Assembly (NCBI GenBank): GCA_964542895.1
Contig: CAZIWT010000172.1
Location: 1-6,548, forward strand
Direction of reading: 5' to 3'
Origin: Zymogenus sp964542895
GTDB lineage: Bacteria; Desulfobacterota; Zymogenia; Zymogenales; Zymogenaceae
DNA length: 6,548 bases
Shown piece by piece: positions 6,120 through 6,548 of this stretch (within the stretch, counting starts at the first letter, position 1; each line of letters opens with the position of its first letter). A model generated the notes under the pieces. That model ran no database searches. It was not told the origin of the DNA and saw only the letters and a program-made list of their open reading frames with translations. Made by a program: the position numbers and the translations under genes.

Positions 6120-6232
6120 GGGCGGCAAAGCCCGTCATTGCGAGGAGCATGCGATTGCTGTGCTCCCTCCGATACAAGGGGCTTAAGCCCCTTGTCTGTC
6201 TTTTTATCAAACACGGACGAAGCAATCGGGTG
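6120..6232 (+). repeat. Dispersed intergenic repeat, copy 2 (long form with nested hairpins)
   Basis: It has the same two arms as copy 1 (left 6120-6147, right 6216-6232), but the interior is expanded to ~68 bases. The interior holds a GGAGCA/TGCTCC hairpin (6144-6166) and a 22-base perfect palindrome (6174-6195, core CAAGGGGCTTAAGCCCCTTG) followed by CTGTCTTTTT. Short open frames crossing it on both strands are products of the repeat, not genes. Confidence 0.8.
6174..6205 (+). terminator. Terminator-like hairpin inside repeat copy 2
   Basis: A 9-bp perfect stem (ACAAGGGGC / GCCCCTTGT, loop TTAA) is followed within six bases by TTTTT on the + strand. It has the form of a Rho-independent terminator, but no + strand gene lies just upstream; it may only be part of the repeat. 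Confidence 0.35.
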
Positions 6233-6278
6233 AATACATGTAGTATGGAGCAATATCATAATTTGGTGGAAGAAACAA

Positions 6279-6317
6279 CCCGATTGCCGCGCCTGCCTGC
6301 GGCAGGCTCGCAATTAC
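6279..6317 (-). repeat. Dispersed intergenic repeat, copy 3 (inverted, minimal form)
   Basis: Read on the - strand it begins GTAATTGCGAG and ends GGCAATCGGG, matching the arms GTCATTGCGAG and AGCAATCGGG of the other copies. Between the arms is a perfect 7-bp hairpin (GCCTGCC / GGCAGGC, 6291-6307, loop TGC). It starts 11 bases beyond the stop codon of the ion-channel-like gene and points opposite to copy 2. Confidence 0.7.
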
Positions 6318-6327
6318 AGGAGGTGGC

Positions 6328-6548
6328 TTAGTCCTTTTTCCTCCTGAACTTCCTGTTCATGGCGAGGATGAACATGGAGAGGAATATAACACCAAAGATA
6401 TTCTCTAAAATAGAGAGGAATATACTCCAACCATCTTCTGGAATTAAAGTAGTGAAAGTTCTACCCAATACAGCATTACTGATACTGTAAGAAAGTGTAT
6501 TAAAAAAATCCTTCCAAAAAGTACAGGTAAAAAATGGGATATTAAGTG
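6328..6548 (-). CDS. C-terminal end of a small ion-channel-like membrane protein (start outside window)
   Basis: An open frame enters from the right edge and runs 73 codons to a TAA at 6330-6328. Its tail reads TLSYSISNAVLGRTFTTLIP, then a predicted membrane helix (~25 residues, SIFLSILENIFGVILFSMFILAM) and a basic end, NRKFRRKKD. The order Tyr-Ser..., pore-like Thr-Thr...Pro, Glu at the helix start, Gly, and a final R-K-F-R-R resembles the pore loop and last helix of two-helix potassium-channel-type proteins, including those attached to pentapeptide repeats. The canonical TxGxGD filter is not present, so ion selectivity is unclear. Basic residues after the helix suggest a cytoplasmic C-terminus. 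The call rests on pattern resemblance in a fragment; an unrelated inner-membrane protein is possible. Its base composition is AT-rich. Confidence 0.6.
   Translation of the reverse strand, partial: LNIPFFTCTFWKDFFNTLSYSISNAVLGRTFTTLIPEDGWSIFLSILENIFGVIFLSMFILAMNRKFRRKKD

Noticed and set aside
5881..6225. 114-codon - strand frame overlapping the HicB-like fragment
   Set aside because: It is a different frame through the repeat and the hicB remnant; the HicB match lies in the other - strand frame.
5211..6317. CRISPR array
   Set aside because: There are only three copies with different orientation, variable interior and large unequal spacing, and no cas genes; it is a dispersed palindromic repeat.
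6041..6331. 96-codon + strand frame and 79-codon - strand frame across the repeats
   Set aside because: Both consist mainly of translated repeat copies 2 and 3 and show no protein-family pattern.

Overview
The window looks like a chromosomal piece from a Gram-negative anaerobe, most likely a deltaproteobacterium-type (Desulfobacterota-like) lineage. The clues are the accD-folC neighbourhood, a GAF/HD-GYP signalling protein, and a single-cluster ferredoxin fused to a NifX-like domain. The placement is inferred from gene content only; no rRNA or marker gene was available.

Left part (1-5141, all + strand, moderately to strongly GC-rich): the 3' end of a tandem-GAF HD-GYP protein (predicted cyclic-di-GMP phosphodiesterase), then a likely promoter, then a tightly packed run of three genes: a Crp-family cyclic-nucleotide-binding protein, a class II cyclic-nucleotide phosphodiesterase of the metallo-beta-lactamase fold, and accD (carboxyltransferase beta subunit of acetyl-CoA carboxylase). 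After a 219-base gap with its own promoter-like sequence comes folC (folylpolyglutamate/dihydrofolate synthase). A cyclic-nucleotide sensor, the enzyme that would destroy its ligand, and the committed-step enzyme of fatty-acid synthesis therefore appear to share one transcript.

Right part (5142-6548): an accessory-looking region. A very AT-rich gene on the - strand (5324-5893) encodes a ferredoxin/NifX-like fusion. Directly upstream of it is a 40-codon, GC-richer fragment resembling the N-terminal part of a HicB antitoxin, whose similarity stops where the base composition changes. Both lie between two direct copies of a dispersed intergenic repeat (arms with ATTGCGAGGAG and GACGAAGCAATCGGG). 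A third copy, inverted, sits just past the 3' end of a membrane protein gene that enters from the right edge (- strand, 6548 to 6328) and resembles the pore and last helix of a small ion channel with a degenerate selectivity filter.

I see no CRISPR array, tRNA, rRNA or transposase gene. The most noteworthy items are the cyclic-nucleotide sensor/phosphodiesterase/accD operon and the repeat-bounded AT-rich ferredoxin-NifX insert that abuts the broken hicB.
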